A stretch of 64,000 nt of DNA from 3107 sp965216225 (GTDB lineage: Bacteria; Pseudomonadota; Alphaproteobacteria; Rhodobacterales; Rhodobacteraceae), in NCBI GenBank assembly GCA_965216225.1, contig CBDCFF010000032.1:186001-250000 (forward strand), read 5' to 3'. The notes below the pieces were generated by a model, which searched no databases, had not been told where the DNA came from, and saw only the letters and a program-made list of their open reading frames with translations. This document shows, piece after piece, positions 52,825 to 62,102 of the stretch; the first letter of the stretch is position 1; each line of letters begins with the position of its first letter. The translations under genes and the position numbers were made by a program.

Positions 52825-54006
52825 TCACGGAAGAACTGGGGTTTCAATAATGGTCTGGATCGGAACTGATTGAATCCATCCACGTTTAACCAATGCCAGA
52901 TGCGCACGAACAGGTTTTGCCACGACTTCACCGTTCGAAGCTGTCTCACTGACAAAAACCTTTTCGACATCAGGCGCGTTCATCGCCCGCATGAGCGCGC
53001 TGTAGTTCACCTGACACTTCATCTCGTTCCCGACCCGCAGCGCGCATTTGGTGGTTTCCACGACAGTGTGATCGCTTGTCGCCCCGATGAACGTGACCTT
53101 CGGAGGAAAGGTGAGCCCGCCTATATCCGTGTCCTGAAGCCCGACGGCAAGGACCGACCTTGTCTTGCAGTGATTGTCCTGCACCGGACGCAACGCGAAA
53201 ACGGCCGGATCAACCAAACGTGGAGGGGTCGGCCTCGCTTTGACCTTCGCTTCGATCACCTCGGCCACGAGCGTGAACGCATCGGTGTGAAGCTCGCTGA
53301 TCGGTTCCCCTGAAATTGGGTCGATGCCCAACAGGATCGCCTCACCCAGACGCAGATTATTGATCCGTCCTGTCTTCCCCGAGGCCAATGCCCACGGCAA
53401 ATTGGCGGAGCCGCCTGCTGAAACGGTTTCAAGGACTGGACCGCATATGCCTTCGACGTTGTTTGCAAGCATGGAGAACGTCGCCATGGCCTCAACGTCC
53501 GGAGCAACTTTGCCCAGGCAAGCAAAATTGGCCCCGATGCCCTTGAGGGCGACGCCAGGCATCTCGACGACCAAGGATGCCATACGCTCAAGATCGTCCG
53601 GCATTATCCCATCGCGCATATCCCCCATCTCGACCATCAGGATGACGTTGTGAACAAAGCCCTTGTGGAGCGCCGCGGCAGCGAGTTCAGCGATGACGTC
53701 TGTCTCGGTGTTGTAACTGGTCTCGGAGAAATCGACGATCTGCCCAATTTCGCTCGGCATCGGAGAGCGGATCATCGTTATCGGGCACCTGATCCCGGCG
53801 CGGCGCATACGCTTGACGTTCGCGACACGCGCATCAGCCAGCCCGGAAGCGCCACCTTCGAGCATGGCGTTGGCGACGGCGGGATCGCCGCACACGGCCT
53901 TCGTTACGCCTGTCACACTGATCCCGCGCGACGCCAGGCGATCCACCAGGCAGCGCGTATTGCAGCGGATTTTTCCCAAGTCAACTTCAATGCGTGGCGC
54001 GGTCAT
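52825..54006 (-). CDS. PLP-dependent alanine racemase-like amino-acid racemase
   Basis: 393 residues. An N-terminal alanine-racemase-type barrel: RIEVDLGKIRCNTRCLVDRL and ISVTGVTKAVCGDPAVANAM, where VTK holds the PLP lysine, then GLADARVANVKRMRRAG and MVEMGDMRDGIMPDDLERMA. It resembles the ornithine-racemase/YhfX-like group rather than standard Alr. Its start overlaps the DUF1611 stop by 4 bp. It likely interconverts L- and D-forms of an amino acid; which one is unknown. Confidence 0.8.
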   Translation of the reverse strand: MTAPRIEVDLGKIRCNTRCLVDRLASRGISVTGVTKAVCGDPAVANAMLEGGASGLADARVANVKRMRRAGIRCPITMIRSPMPSEIGQIVDFSETSYNTETDVIAELAAAALHKGFVHNVILMVEMGDMRDGIMPDDLERMASLVVEMPGVALKGIGANFACLGKVAPDVEAMATFSMLANNVEGICGPVLETVSAGGSANLPWALASGKTGRINNLRLGEAILLGIDPISGEPISELHTDAFTLVAEVIEAKVKARPTPPRLVDPAVFALRPVQDNHCKTRSVLAVGLQDTDIGGLTFPPKVTFIGATSDHTVVETTKCALRVGNEMKCQVNYSALMRAMNAPDVEKVFVSETASNGEVVAKPVRAHLALVKRGWIQSVPIQTIIETPVLP

Positions 54007-55202
54007 TCCGCTGCCACGACAGGCATCAACCGCAATTGGGGATACGCGGAAAGAACCATCTCTGTCAGATCCGCTACCGGCCTGATGAGGGCGTCAGTAA
54101 CCGGGATTCCCGGGTCGCGCGAATATTCCCTTATTGCCAAGTCTACTTCGGCATCTGTCATTCCCTCGTGATTGATCGTCATGCCAATAACTTTCGTATC
54201 GGCGAACGCCTCTATGAGCACTATTTCGTCCCGTGGATCGGGCATCGCCATTTTCGGAAAATCGCAGCGGTGGGCGCGCTTGGGCGCGTGTTGAAGAATG
54301 ACCGCCTGTGGCTGACTGCCGCGCAGTATGAATGCAGATGTGCAAAAGGCCGGATGGCTGAGCGCGCCCTGACCCTCGATCAGAATGACGTCGGGCCGCT
54401 CGCCCTCCGATGCGGCGACAATGGCGCGCTCAAGCTCGCCACAGCAGAACTGCGGCGGCACCGCGTCCATGGCGACGCCGTATCTGGCGCCCTGCATCAA
54501 GCCTGTCTGGCCCGTGCCGACCAGGACCGTCCTGATACCCTGCGCATTCAGCGCCTTCGCCAGAACGGTGGCTGTCGTCCGCTTTCCGATCGCGCAATCT
54601 GTTCCCAACACAGCGATCCGGATCGCTTTCACGTCTGCAACACTGCCGTCAAACAGACGCATGTCCTTGCTGGGTCGCGGCTTGCGGATATCGCGTATGG
54701 TAACATTGAGGGATCGGGCGGCAGAGGCGATTTCGGGATCTTCACCGAGATATTCGTGCAAACCGCTGACGACATTCATACCAAGGGCAATGGCATCCAG
54801 AACAACACCACGATCCTCCAGGGACAGCTTTCCATTGGACGGCGCCATACCGTAGATCAGCGTGTCCGGGATCGTCGCTTCATGTGCAATGGCCGCTTCA
54901 AGATCGCCAAGGACGGGAATATGATTGATTATGTCGTCGAGAACCTGGCCGCTGTCGCGCCCGTCATGCCTGCTGTCGATCACCGAAAGGATTCGATAGG
55001 CTTGTGAATGTCGGACAAGGCCGTTTGCGGTCTTGCCATCGATTTTTCCGAAATTCCCTTCGCAATACACGATTGCCGTCGGGGGTTTTGCGGCAAATGA
55101 TTTGCCTGAGTATTCCCGGCGAATTGAACGTCTGGAGGGCGGCCCTTGCGAACCTCCGGCAGGCGGCTTTCTGGCCCGCGCAACATTATCTTCGGTTTCC
55201 AT
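54003..55202 (-). CDS. DUF1611 (DgcN-like) P-loop protein, possible D-amino-acid N-acyltransferase
   Basis: 399 residues. N-terminal domain (PPTAIVYCEGNFGKIDGKTA, then HIPVLGDLEAAIAHE) and a C-terminal P-loop domain with IRIAVLGTDCAIGKRTTATV, RPDVILIEGQGALSHPAF and FADTKVIGMTINHEGMTD. This is the DUF1611 family, which includes the D-glutamate N-acetyltransferase DgcN. The first ~35 residues are Arg/Pro-rich, so a later start is possible. Coupling with a racemase fits D-amino-acid metabolism. Confidence 0.8.
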   Translation of the reverse strand: METEDNVARARKPPAGGSQGPPSRRSIRREYSGKSFAAKPPTAIVYCEGNFGKIDGKTANGLVRHSQAYRILSVIDSRHDGRDSGQVLDDIINHIPVLGDLEAAIAHEATIPDTLIYGMAPSNGKLSLEDRGVVLDAIALGMNVVSGLHEYLGEDPEIASAARSLNVTIRDIRKPRPSKDMRLFDGSVADVKAIRIAVLGTDCAIGKRTTATVLAKALNAQGIRTVLVGTGQTGLMQGARYGVAMDAVPPQFCCGELERAIVAASEGERPDVILIEGQGALSHPAFCTSAFILRGSQPQAVILQHAPKRAHRCDFPKMAMPDPRDEIVLIEAFADTKVIGMTINHEGMTDAEVDLAIREYSRDPGIPVTDALIRPVADLTEMVLSAYPQLRLMPVVAAE

Positions 55203-55302
55203 AGCTATTCCTAATTATTTGAGCCCCGCGGATTGCATCAAGGTCATCGAGGCAGGTATTGAGGCTGTCCGATTTGGGATCAGAAGCCTTGGCCTTGGTC
55301 GT

Positions 55303-55654
55303 TCAGAATGCAGAGGCCTTTTGATCGCTGAAAGTTCCTGCGGCGCTCCCATCGATTCCCCGATCTGTCGAGATGGGCATTTGCAGGTAGATCAATAGCA
55401 ACGCAGTCGTCGCCAGATACCGCATAGCCGCGGTCACATTTCCAGCCCGAACCGTAGGTCGCACCATCAAAATAGGCATTCTCGGGGTATTGCCAAGTTT
55501 TTTTTGATGGTTCCGGGTCGGGTATTTTATCGGGATGAAAATCCCGGCCCCTCTCCCCGGCCTCAAAGGTTTCCGCTTTCCTCGCGAAATCATCGCCTGC
55601 GCGGTTCGGGCATACCATCGGTTCATGAGCACTTTTGATCACGATTTTGGCCAC
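55303..55654 (-). pseudogene. Fragment of a Cys-rich repeat protein
   Basis: KTWQYPENAYFDGATYGSGW, KCDRGYAVSGDDCVAIDLPA and NAHLDRSGNRWE look like one and a half units of a repeat seen in some secreted alphaproteobacterial proteins (GW.C.RGY...G..C..I..P.NA). It is preceded by unrelated residues and frameshifted at the end. Probably a remnant cut by the Tn3-type fragment. Confidence 0.4.
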
Positions 55655-56075
55655 CTGTATTCGCCTGTGAGCAGGATATGCACCCCTCCGAGGGGTGAGA
55701 TATGCGACAGAAGCTCATGCGGACTATCGAGCCTTGCGTGTTTTCGGGCCGCCCCTGCGCGTCCAGGGTGGTCAGAGTTCCAATAGATAATGATTGCGGC
55801 GAGCAGATTGAGGCCCGCCATACGGTAGTGCTGTCCCACGGCGGTTCGGTCACGGATTTCGCCCTGCCGTCCGATGCGCAGAGCGTTTTTCAGGGCATGA
55901 TGCGCCTCGCCTTTGTTCAGGCCAATCCGGGCGCGCCGCTGCATGTCGGCATCAAGCAACCAGTCAATGATGAAGAGCGTGCGCTCGATGCGGCCGATTT
56001 CCCGAAGGGCTACAGCCAGTTCATGCCGGCGGGGACAGGCCGCAAACTTTCGCAGGAGCCGGCTGGGCGGCATGA
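55639..56075 (-). pseudogene. Tn3-family transposase, C-terminal fragment
   Basis: LREIGRIERTLFIIDWLLDA, ARIGLNKGEAHHALKNALRI, GEIRDRTAVGQHYRMAGLNL and HISPLGGVHILLTGEYRWP match the extreme C-terminus of Tn3 TnpA (IGRIERTLF..DWL; LNKGEA; SGLNL; LSPLGWEHINLTGDY). The remainder, resolvase and terminal repeats were not found. Confidence 0.8.
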
Positions 56076-56115
56076 TGCCTGCGACCATGGTGGCCGCACT
56101 TCCTGGCAACTGTGT

Positions 56116-57061
56116 CTATTCTGCGATCTGATGGCGCCAGGGGATGCCGGTTTTGATGATCGCGTTTGCGATTGTGACCAGCCTGCGTGCGATTGCAATT
56201 ATGACAAGTTTGTGCGGCTTCCCCCGCTCTTTGAGACGTTTTGCGACAGGCTTGAGAACCGGATTGTGACAGCGCAGCCGGGAACAGCACATGCCGCACA
56301 GACCGCCTGCCGCCGGCGATAGCTCTCCTGCCTCGCATCGCCCCGCTGTCATGTGGTATCGGAGCCAGGCCGGTCATGGCAGCGGCTTCGCCCGATGTCA
56401 TCCGGCCGGGTTCCGGCCGGGTTCCGGCAATTCGGCGATCAACATTGCCGCACAGACCGGGCCAATCCCCGGGATTGATCGTAAAAGCCCCGCCCTCAGG
56501 GCAAGAGGTTTCACTCGCGCGATAACGTTTTCGATCCGCCGTTCGATGTCATCGACCTGGGTATCGAGCAGGTCTTTCAGGTCGTCATCCATGGTCTCGA
56601 CACCGGCAGGAATGCCCTGCTTCCTTCGAGCTCCGATCCGGGCCTTGAGCCGCTTGCGCATATCGACGAGTTGACCTCTCCGGGTCGTCAGGGTTCCGGG
56701 AATACGCAGATTTTCGTCTGGCAGTTCCCGCCCGGCTTGCGGTCGGAATGCCATGAACCGGGCGATGAGTTCCGCATCTATCCGATCAGTCTTCGCGCGC
56801 GTGCCCCGGCAAAGCGCGAAGGCCCTGATCTGTGGCCTTGATCTGTGCTGGCAGCAATTGCACGGCCACGATGCCTGCGCCGACAAGTTCTGTCCAGAGC
56901 CCCCGTTCCTGACCACCCGTGGCCTCAAATCCGACTTTGAGCGAACCGGAGAACCGCCGGATCATCGCGATCAGCGCAATATGGCCGTCCGCCGTGTTTG
57001 GATGCCGGAACCGCTTCTCGCCAGGAAGGCAGAACCCATCCAGCCAGTCGGCGCGATACAT
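56116..57061 (-). pseudogene. Second IS110-family transposase, several frameshifts
   Basis: From ATG 57061: ADWLDGFCLPGEKRFRHPNT, LKVGFEATGGQERGLWTELV (Glu), AKTDRIDAELIARFMAFRPQ (Asp pair), RSIPGIGPVCAAMLIAELPE, GEAAAMTGLAPIPHDSGAMR and RLVTIANAIIKTGIPWR. These lie in at least four frames. A tandem GGCCGGGTTCC near 56400 marks one break. It is only distantly related to the IS110 at 14572 and 60493. Confidence 0.8.
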
Positions 57062-57225
57062 CTATCCCGGGAATGGTTATCCCGGCTATCATGTCACTCT
57101 CTCTTCCTTATGCTTCGCGGTCCCGCAAAACGGGCCGCCGTCAACTGTTCGAGACGGTGAAGAGAGGCAGGATCAACCTGCTGGAGAACGTGGTCATGCC
57201 ACAAGGTGTTCAGCGCTGTATCCCA

Positions 57226-57261
57226 CCCCGTCACCGCTCCCGGCCGGGAGCGGTGACGGGG
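57226..57261. repeat. Perfect 36-bp palindrome upstream of the second IS110 transposase
   Basis: CCCCGTCACCGCTCCCGG followed directly by its exact reverse complement. It lies ~165 bp upstream of the transposase start, about the same relative place as the palindrome in the other IS110. Possibly part of that element's left-end guide RNA. Confidence 0.6.
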
Positions 57262-57346
57262 AATCTATAGCAGGGACGAGACACATAAGGTGTTTGATCC
57301 CACGGTTTTCTGGTGCGATCTTTTCTTTGGAATGGAAGGAAGCCTT

Positions 57347-58212
57347 ATGGGACAAGTACGTCACGGCAGCGCTACGACCACGCACGCTGTCCGGGCAGCA
57401 ATACAGCGATCGCAAGCTTCGATCGCAGCGCTGAGCAGGGAGTTGGGCATCAACCCGAAGACAGCCGCCAAATGGCGCAAGCGCGAGACGGTCGAGGATC
57501 TGAAGACCGGACCGGGGGAGCCACATTCAACCGTCCTGACCGAGGCCGAGGAGGCCATGATCGTCGCATTTCGGCACCACACACTGTTGCCGCCGGACGA
57601 TTGCCTCTACGCCTTGCAGCCGACCATGCCTCACCTGACGCGGTCGGCGTTGCATCGCTGCCTTCAGCGGCACGGCATCTCGCGCCTGCCTGAGGTCGAG
57701 GGCGACAAACCGCAGCGCCGGCGGTTCAAACGTTACCCTGTCGGCTTCTTCCACATCGACATTGCCGAAGTTCAGACCACCGGGGGCAAGCTCCATCTCT
57801 TCGTCGGCATCGACCGCACCAGCAAGTTCGCCGTCGCCCAACTCGTGGACAAGGCCGACAGGCGCACCGCGTGGGAGTTCCTGCAGCACATGCTCGAAGC
57901 CGTGCCCTGCCAGGTCCACACCATTCTCACTGACAATGGCATCCAGTTCGCCGAGCGGCCCCGGAACCGCAACACGATCCATTCCCGGCCAATGCGCTTC
58001 GACGTGATTTGCGAGGCCAACGGGATCAAGCACCGCCTGACCAGGCCCAACCATCCATGGAGCCGCGAGGACAGGAAAACAGTCCGGGGGACTGTTTTCC
58101 CGAGTGGCGGGCAAGTGGAAAGGATGAACCGCACCATCAGGGACGCGACCGTCAAACGCTTCCATTATGACAACCATGATCAGCTTCGAACGCATCTGGC
58201 TGACTTCATGAA
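57347..58212 (+). pseudogene. IS481-family transposase, C-terminally truncated
   Basis: From ATG 57347: MGQVRHGSATTTHAVRAAIQ, ELGINPKTAAKWRKRETVED, FFHIDIAEVQTTGGKLHLFV (Asp), HTILTDNGIQFAERP (Asp), GQVERMNRTIRDATVKRFHY (Glu). About 11 extra codons with a palindrome lie between HPW and GGQVERMN. The last ~15 residues are replaced by IS256-type A sequence (SYARKLVMV). Confidence 0.88.
58074..58100. repeat. Palindromic insert within a transposase frame
   Basis: GGAAAACAGTCC-GGG-GGACTGTTTTCC, perfect 12-bp arms, in an in-frame insertion of about 33 bp that separates HPW from GGQVERMN. Related IS481 proteins read directly HPWTNGQVERMN. It looks like an intragenic palindromic element. Confidence 0.7.
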
Positions 58213-58844
58213 GAGCTATGCCCGAAAGTTGGTGATGGTGTGATCAGGCGGCGTTTTGAATTTGCTTGATCCCGTCTGTGAACTCAACCCCTTCAATGAT
58301 CTCTGGCATGCGGTTGGCGCCGTCGAGCTTTCGCCATTTTCCTTGCGCTGACATCATCAGCTTGAATGCCATGGCCAACCCGGTCCTGCGGCTCAGGCAG
58401 CCTTTGGTTTTGCCGGTGCGGTGGCGGACGGTGGCGAAGGTGCTCTCGATCGGGTTCGTGGTTCGGATGTGCTTCCAGTGCTCAGCAGGGAAGCCGTAGA
58501 AGGAGAGCAGCACAGCCCGGTCTTTGGTCAGTTTCCCAACCGCCTTGTCATATTTCGCGCCACAGGTTTCCACGAAGAAATCGAAGGCGGCCCCGGCTTC
58601 GGTCTTCGTTTCCGCCTGCCAGATATCATGCAGGTGGCCCTTGGCTTTGGCCTGCACCGATTTGGGCATGGCGTTGAGAACGTTTCCGGTCTTGTGAACC
58701 CAACACCGTTGTTCCCGGGTGCTGCCGAAGACTTCGCGCAGCGCCGCCCGGAACCCCCGTAACCCTTGGGGCGCCGTCGCCAATGGCGAGAGTGTCCGAT
58801 CCTCTGTGTATCCGTGATCTGTTCCATGCTTTGAGAGAGGAGCC

Positions 58845-60075
58845 ATGACGATGACGATATCCAGGGAACTTCTGGACGAACTTCTGGAAGGCTGCGAGCG
58901 GCCTGAAGACCTGCCTGGCGATACCGGGCTGCTGAAAGAGCTCAGGATCAAACTGATGGAGCGGATGCTTGGGGCCGAACTGACCGCGCATCCGGGCTAT
59001 GAAGAAGGCAAGGATGCACCTCCGGGTCAGTCCAATCGGCGCAACGGCACAGCCGGCAAGCGCCTGAAGGGCCAGATCGGCGAGGCACCGATTTCCGTGC
59101 CCCGTGATCGGGATGGCAGTTTTGAACCGGAACTGGTGAAGAAGGGCCAGACCCGGATCGACGGGATGGATGACAGGATCATCGGCCTCTATGCCGCCGG
59201 ACGAGAGTGTCCGCGACATCCGCGCCCATCTTGAGGATATCTACGGTCTGCTGGTCTCGCCGGATTTGATCAGCCGCGTCACCGACGCCGTGCTCGACGA
59301 GGTGCGCGACTGGCAAAGCCGGGCGCTGGAGCGGATGTATCCGATCGTGATCTTCGACGCGCTGCGGGTGAAGATCCGCGACGCCGACAGCCGCATGGTG
59401 AAGAACAAGGCCATCTACATCGCCCTGGGGGTCAGCCGGGACGGCGTGCGCGAGGTCCTGGGCCTGTGGATCGCTGATAACGAGGGGGCCAAATTCTGGT
59501 TGTCGGTGATGAACGAGCTGAATATCCGAGGTGTCCAGGACATTCTGATCGCCGTCGTTGACGGGCTCAAAGGCTTCCCGGAGGCGATCACCGCCGCCTT
59601 TGCGCAGACCACGGTGCAAACCTGCATTGTCCTCCTGGTGCGCCACTCCCTGAACTTCTGCTCGCAGAAGTTATGGAAAGACCGCAAGGCAGTGGCCGCC
59701 GATCTGCGCCGGATTTACAGCGCCGCCACCGCCGATCAGGCCGCCGATGAACTGGACGCATTCGAGGAGAAATGGGCCGGTAAATACGCCTCCATCGCCC
59801 CGGCCTGGCGACGGGCATGGCAGGAAGTAATCCCGTTCTTCGCCTTCGATCCGGCGATCCGAAAGATCATCTACACCACCAACGCCATCGAGAGCCTGAA
59901 CCGGGTGATCCGCAAATCAATCAAGACCCGCGGATCGTTCCCGACCGATCAGGCCGCAACAAAGCTGATCTATCTGGCCATCCGCAACTTCGAGAAAGGC
60001 GGCAGGAATGTTCGGGAATGGTTTGCAGCCCGCAACCAGTTCGCTATTATGTTCGACGAGCGCTTCAATGCGTGA
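58845..60075 (+). pseudogene. IS256-type B transposase in two frames (copy B2)
   Basis: Nearly identical to copy B1, with the same frame change after IIGLYAAG. It differs by a few residues (KLRI for KLKI type changes) and by three extra codons after SLNFCS (QKL), where the DNA forms AACTTCTG-CTCG-CAGAAGTT. DDE residues are present in the second frame. Confidence 0.88.
59653..59672. repeat. Hairpin-forming 9-bp insertion in type B copy B2
   Basis: AACTTCTG (59653-59660), CTCG, then CAGAAGTT (59665-59672): the inserted bases are the reverse complement of those just before. Copy B1 has only the first arm. This is the signature of a templated (quasi-palindrome) mutation. Confidence 0.75.
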
Positions 60076-60496
60076 CTGTATTTGAAACCCCCATGGTCCG
60101 GGACAGATACACAGAGTTCAGGACACTCCCCCAATGGCCAGATCGGGGGCGTGGGACAGCCCGCGACGCTTGAGATCGAGCAGCAACTCGCGCCAACTCT
60201 GCGTGCTTTCACGGTAGCCGTCGGTGAGGCCCGGAACCTCCTTGCGGCCCCACTCATCCGCGCCGATCAGCACCAGAACGCATTGTTTCTGCTCTTCCAT
60301 ACGCGGTTGGAAATAGACACCATCGGCCCAGACACAGACGAAACGCCGGGCACTGAGATCGCGGCGCTGCCAGCGTTCATACTCCGCCCCCCAGTCCGCT
60401 TTCAATCGCGAGATGGTGCTCGATGAAAGCCCTGCCGCGTTCGGCCCCAACAGCGCCCCAGGAGCCTCCTGAAAGTCGCCCGTGGAAATGCCCTTG

Positions 60497-60715
60497 TCTA
60501 TTGGATTTCCCAGGCATTCGTATCCGTGCGATACGGATGCCACCCCTCGGGCCGCTGCAGCGGCCCGAGGGGTGGCGGGGGATGGATCGATGATGCCCTG
60601 GTCTTTGAGGACCGTTCTCAAGATGGATCACCCCCGCCCTTTCGAAAGACCCGAACAGATAGTGGAGGAGGGAACACCCCTGCCTCGTATGACAGGAACG
60701 GGAGACGAAAAGGTC
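60497..60715 (+). ncRNA. Candidate IS110 bridge (seeker) RNA region, copy 1b
   Basis: Non-coding left end of the element, before the transposase ATG 60716. It holds a perfect 38-bp palindrome at 60539-60576 (arms begin GCCACCCCTCGGGCCGCTG). IS110-group elements carry a bridge RNA here. Inferred from element type, position and structure. Confidence 0.4.
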
Positions 60716-61631
60716 ATGAATGATACCATCGGCATCGACATCTCGAAAGATCATCTCGACACCCATCGCCTGAGCGATGGCAAGGCGAAACGCTTCACCA
60801 ACGACCGGACAGGACTGAAGACGCTGAAGAACTGGATCGGCCCGCAGTGCTGCCGCGTCGTCTACGAGCCTGCAGGACGCTATCATCGCGATCTGGAGGC
60901 CCGCCTTTCAAAGACGGCTCACGCCATGGTCAAGGTGAACCCCAAACGCGCCCGCCGCTTCGCCGAAGCGGTCGGCCAGTCCGCCAAAACTGACCGGATC
61001 GATGCGGAACTGCTGGCCCGCATGGGGGCGATGCTTGACCTGAAGGCTTCACCGTTGCGCGATGAACCCATGAACGATCTGCGGGAGGTGCATGTCGCCC
61101 GGAGCGCTCTCATCAAGGACCAGACTGCCTGCCGGAACCGGCTCTGCGGTGCGCGCAACACACTCGTCAAGGCGCAACTGAAAACCAGGATGCGCCAGAT
61201 TGCAAAGCAACTTGCCCAACTCGATGCCGAGTTGAAGAAGCGTATCCGCGAGGATGCAAAGCTTGCCAGACAGTTCGAGATCCTGCGGTCGATCCCCTGC
61301 CGTCGCAATACTCATCGAAATGCCGGAGATCGGAACCTTGACGCCCAAGCAGGCCGCCGCGCTTGCGGGCCTGGCTCCCTTCGTGCGCAAGTCCGGCAAA
61401 TGGACAGCCAGAGCGAAAATCGGAGGCGGACGAGCCGGGCTTCGCCAGGCGCTCTACATGCCCGCCCTCGTCGCAGCGCGCTGCAATTCCCAACTCACCT
61501 GCGTCTACAAGGCTTTGCGTCAAAAGGGCAAGAAAGCCAAGGTCGCTCTTGTGGCAATCATGCGCAAGCTCATCATCCTCGCAAATACCTTGATCCGCGA
61601 AAACCGCCAGTGGTCCAAAATCAAACCTTGA
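60716..61631 (+). pseudogene. IS110-family transposase, frameshifted (copy 1b)
   Basis: MNDTIGIDISKDHLDTHRLS (Asp), VYEPAGRYHRDLEARL (Glu) and KTDRIDAELLARMG (Asp pair). The frame breaks after FEILRSIP near 61297, and the C-terminal domain (EMPEIGTLTPKQAAALAGLA, RKSGKWTARAKIGGGRAG) continues in another frame to 61631. The lesion is the same as in 1a. This copy keeps ISKD and YEPAG, where 1a has IPKD and HEPAG. Confidence 0.88.
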
Positions 61632-62102
61632 CCAAGACAGATATCTTGAGAGAGAGCCACGGCAGCAGTTCCTCAATCGATCTGGTCTTGCGCAGCCAGG
61701 GCGGCAGGATCGACGAGGCGAAACGGATCTTTTCGTCCATATTGCCCCGGTCCCGCACCCGCGGCGCCTTCACTGCTATCGGGCCGATGCCGGTCATAAC
61801 CTCGCGCTCGGGCAGATGACCATGGCGCACCAGCCGCGCACGGCCATCGTCCGTCACCTCGCGGGCATGGGCGGCGAGGAGCGTGGCCAATTCCGCTTCC
61901 ACCGCCTGTTTGAGCAGTTGGCGCGCGCCGGTTTGCAGGATGTCGGTCAGCGGGTCAGACGAAAATCCCGATGGACCGGGCAACGGCGTGATGGTAGACT
62001 TCGTCATGTGGCATATCCTTTTCTCTGCTGAGAATTGCGGCGCGTGAACAACGCCATGATATGCCGCCAATCAGCGCCATAACCAACTTTCGGCTATAAC
62101 TC

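Larger units (their letters stand above)
57283..58212 (+). mobile_element. IS481-family element, copy 2 (3' end lost)
   Basis: The left end is placed approximately, at the TGTTTGATC before the gene. The right part is replaced at 58213 by the IS256-type A element. It holds the transposase below. It is a different IS481 from the one at 40055. Confidence 0.6.
58788..60130 (+). mobile_element. IS256-family element type B, copy B2
   Basis: 1343 bp, ends GAGAGTGTCC and GGGAGTGTCC (reverse strand). Perfect 8-bp target duplication CCAATGGC (58780-58787 and 60131-60138). Inserted in the A3 transposase gene. 9 bp longer than B1 because of an insertion at ~59665. Confidence 0.93.
60493..61648 (+). mobile_element. 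IS110-family element, copy 1b
   Basis: 1156 bp, the same length, site and core CTTG overlap as copy 1a, and almost the same sequence, inserted in the A3 transposase gene in the same relative orientation. Confidence 0.88.
58244..62008 (-). pseudogene. IS256-type A transposase, disrupted (copy A3)
   Basis: Runs from the ATG near 62008 (MTKSTITPLPGPSG) to 58244 in three pieces: 61649-62008, 60139-60492 and 58244-58779. It is interrupted by IS110 after LLPWL(Y/S)LK and by type B after DLAIG. It shares with A1 the +10 change after the IGDGA codons. It keeps the ATG start that A1 lost and lacks A1's second 10-bp insertion. Confidence 0.9.
58213..62102 (-). mobile_element. IS256-family element type A, copy A3, with IS110 and IS256-type B nested inside
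   Basis: Ends GAGCTATGCCCGAAAGTTGG (left) and GAGTTATAGCCGAAAGTTGG (right, reverse strand). The flanks (CTTCATGAA and GCCGTGGCC) do not match, so there is no target duplication. It contains type B at 58788-60130 and IS110 at 60493-61648. The IS110 site is the same as in A1. Confidence 0.9.
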
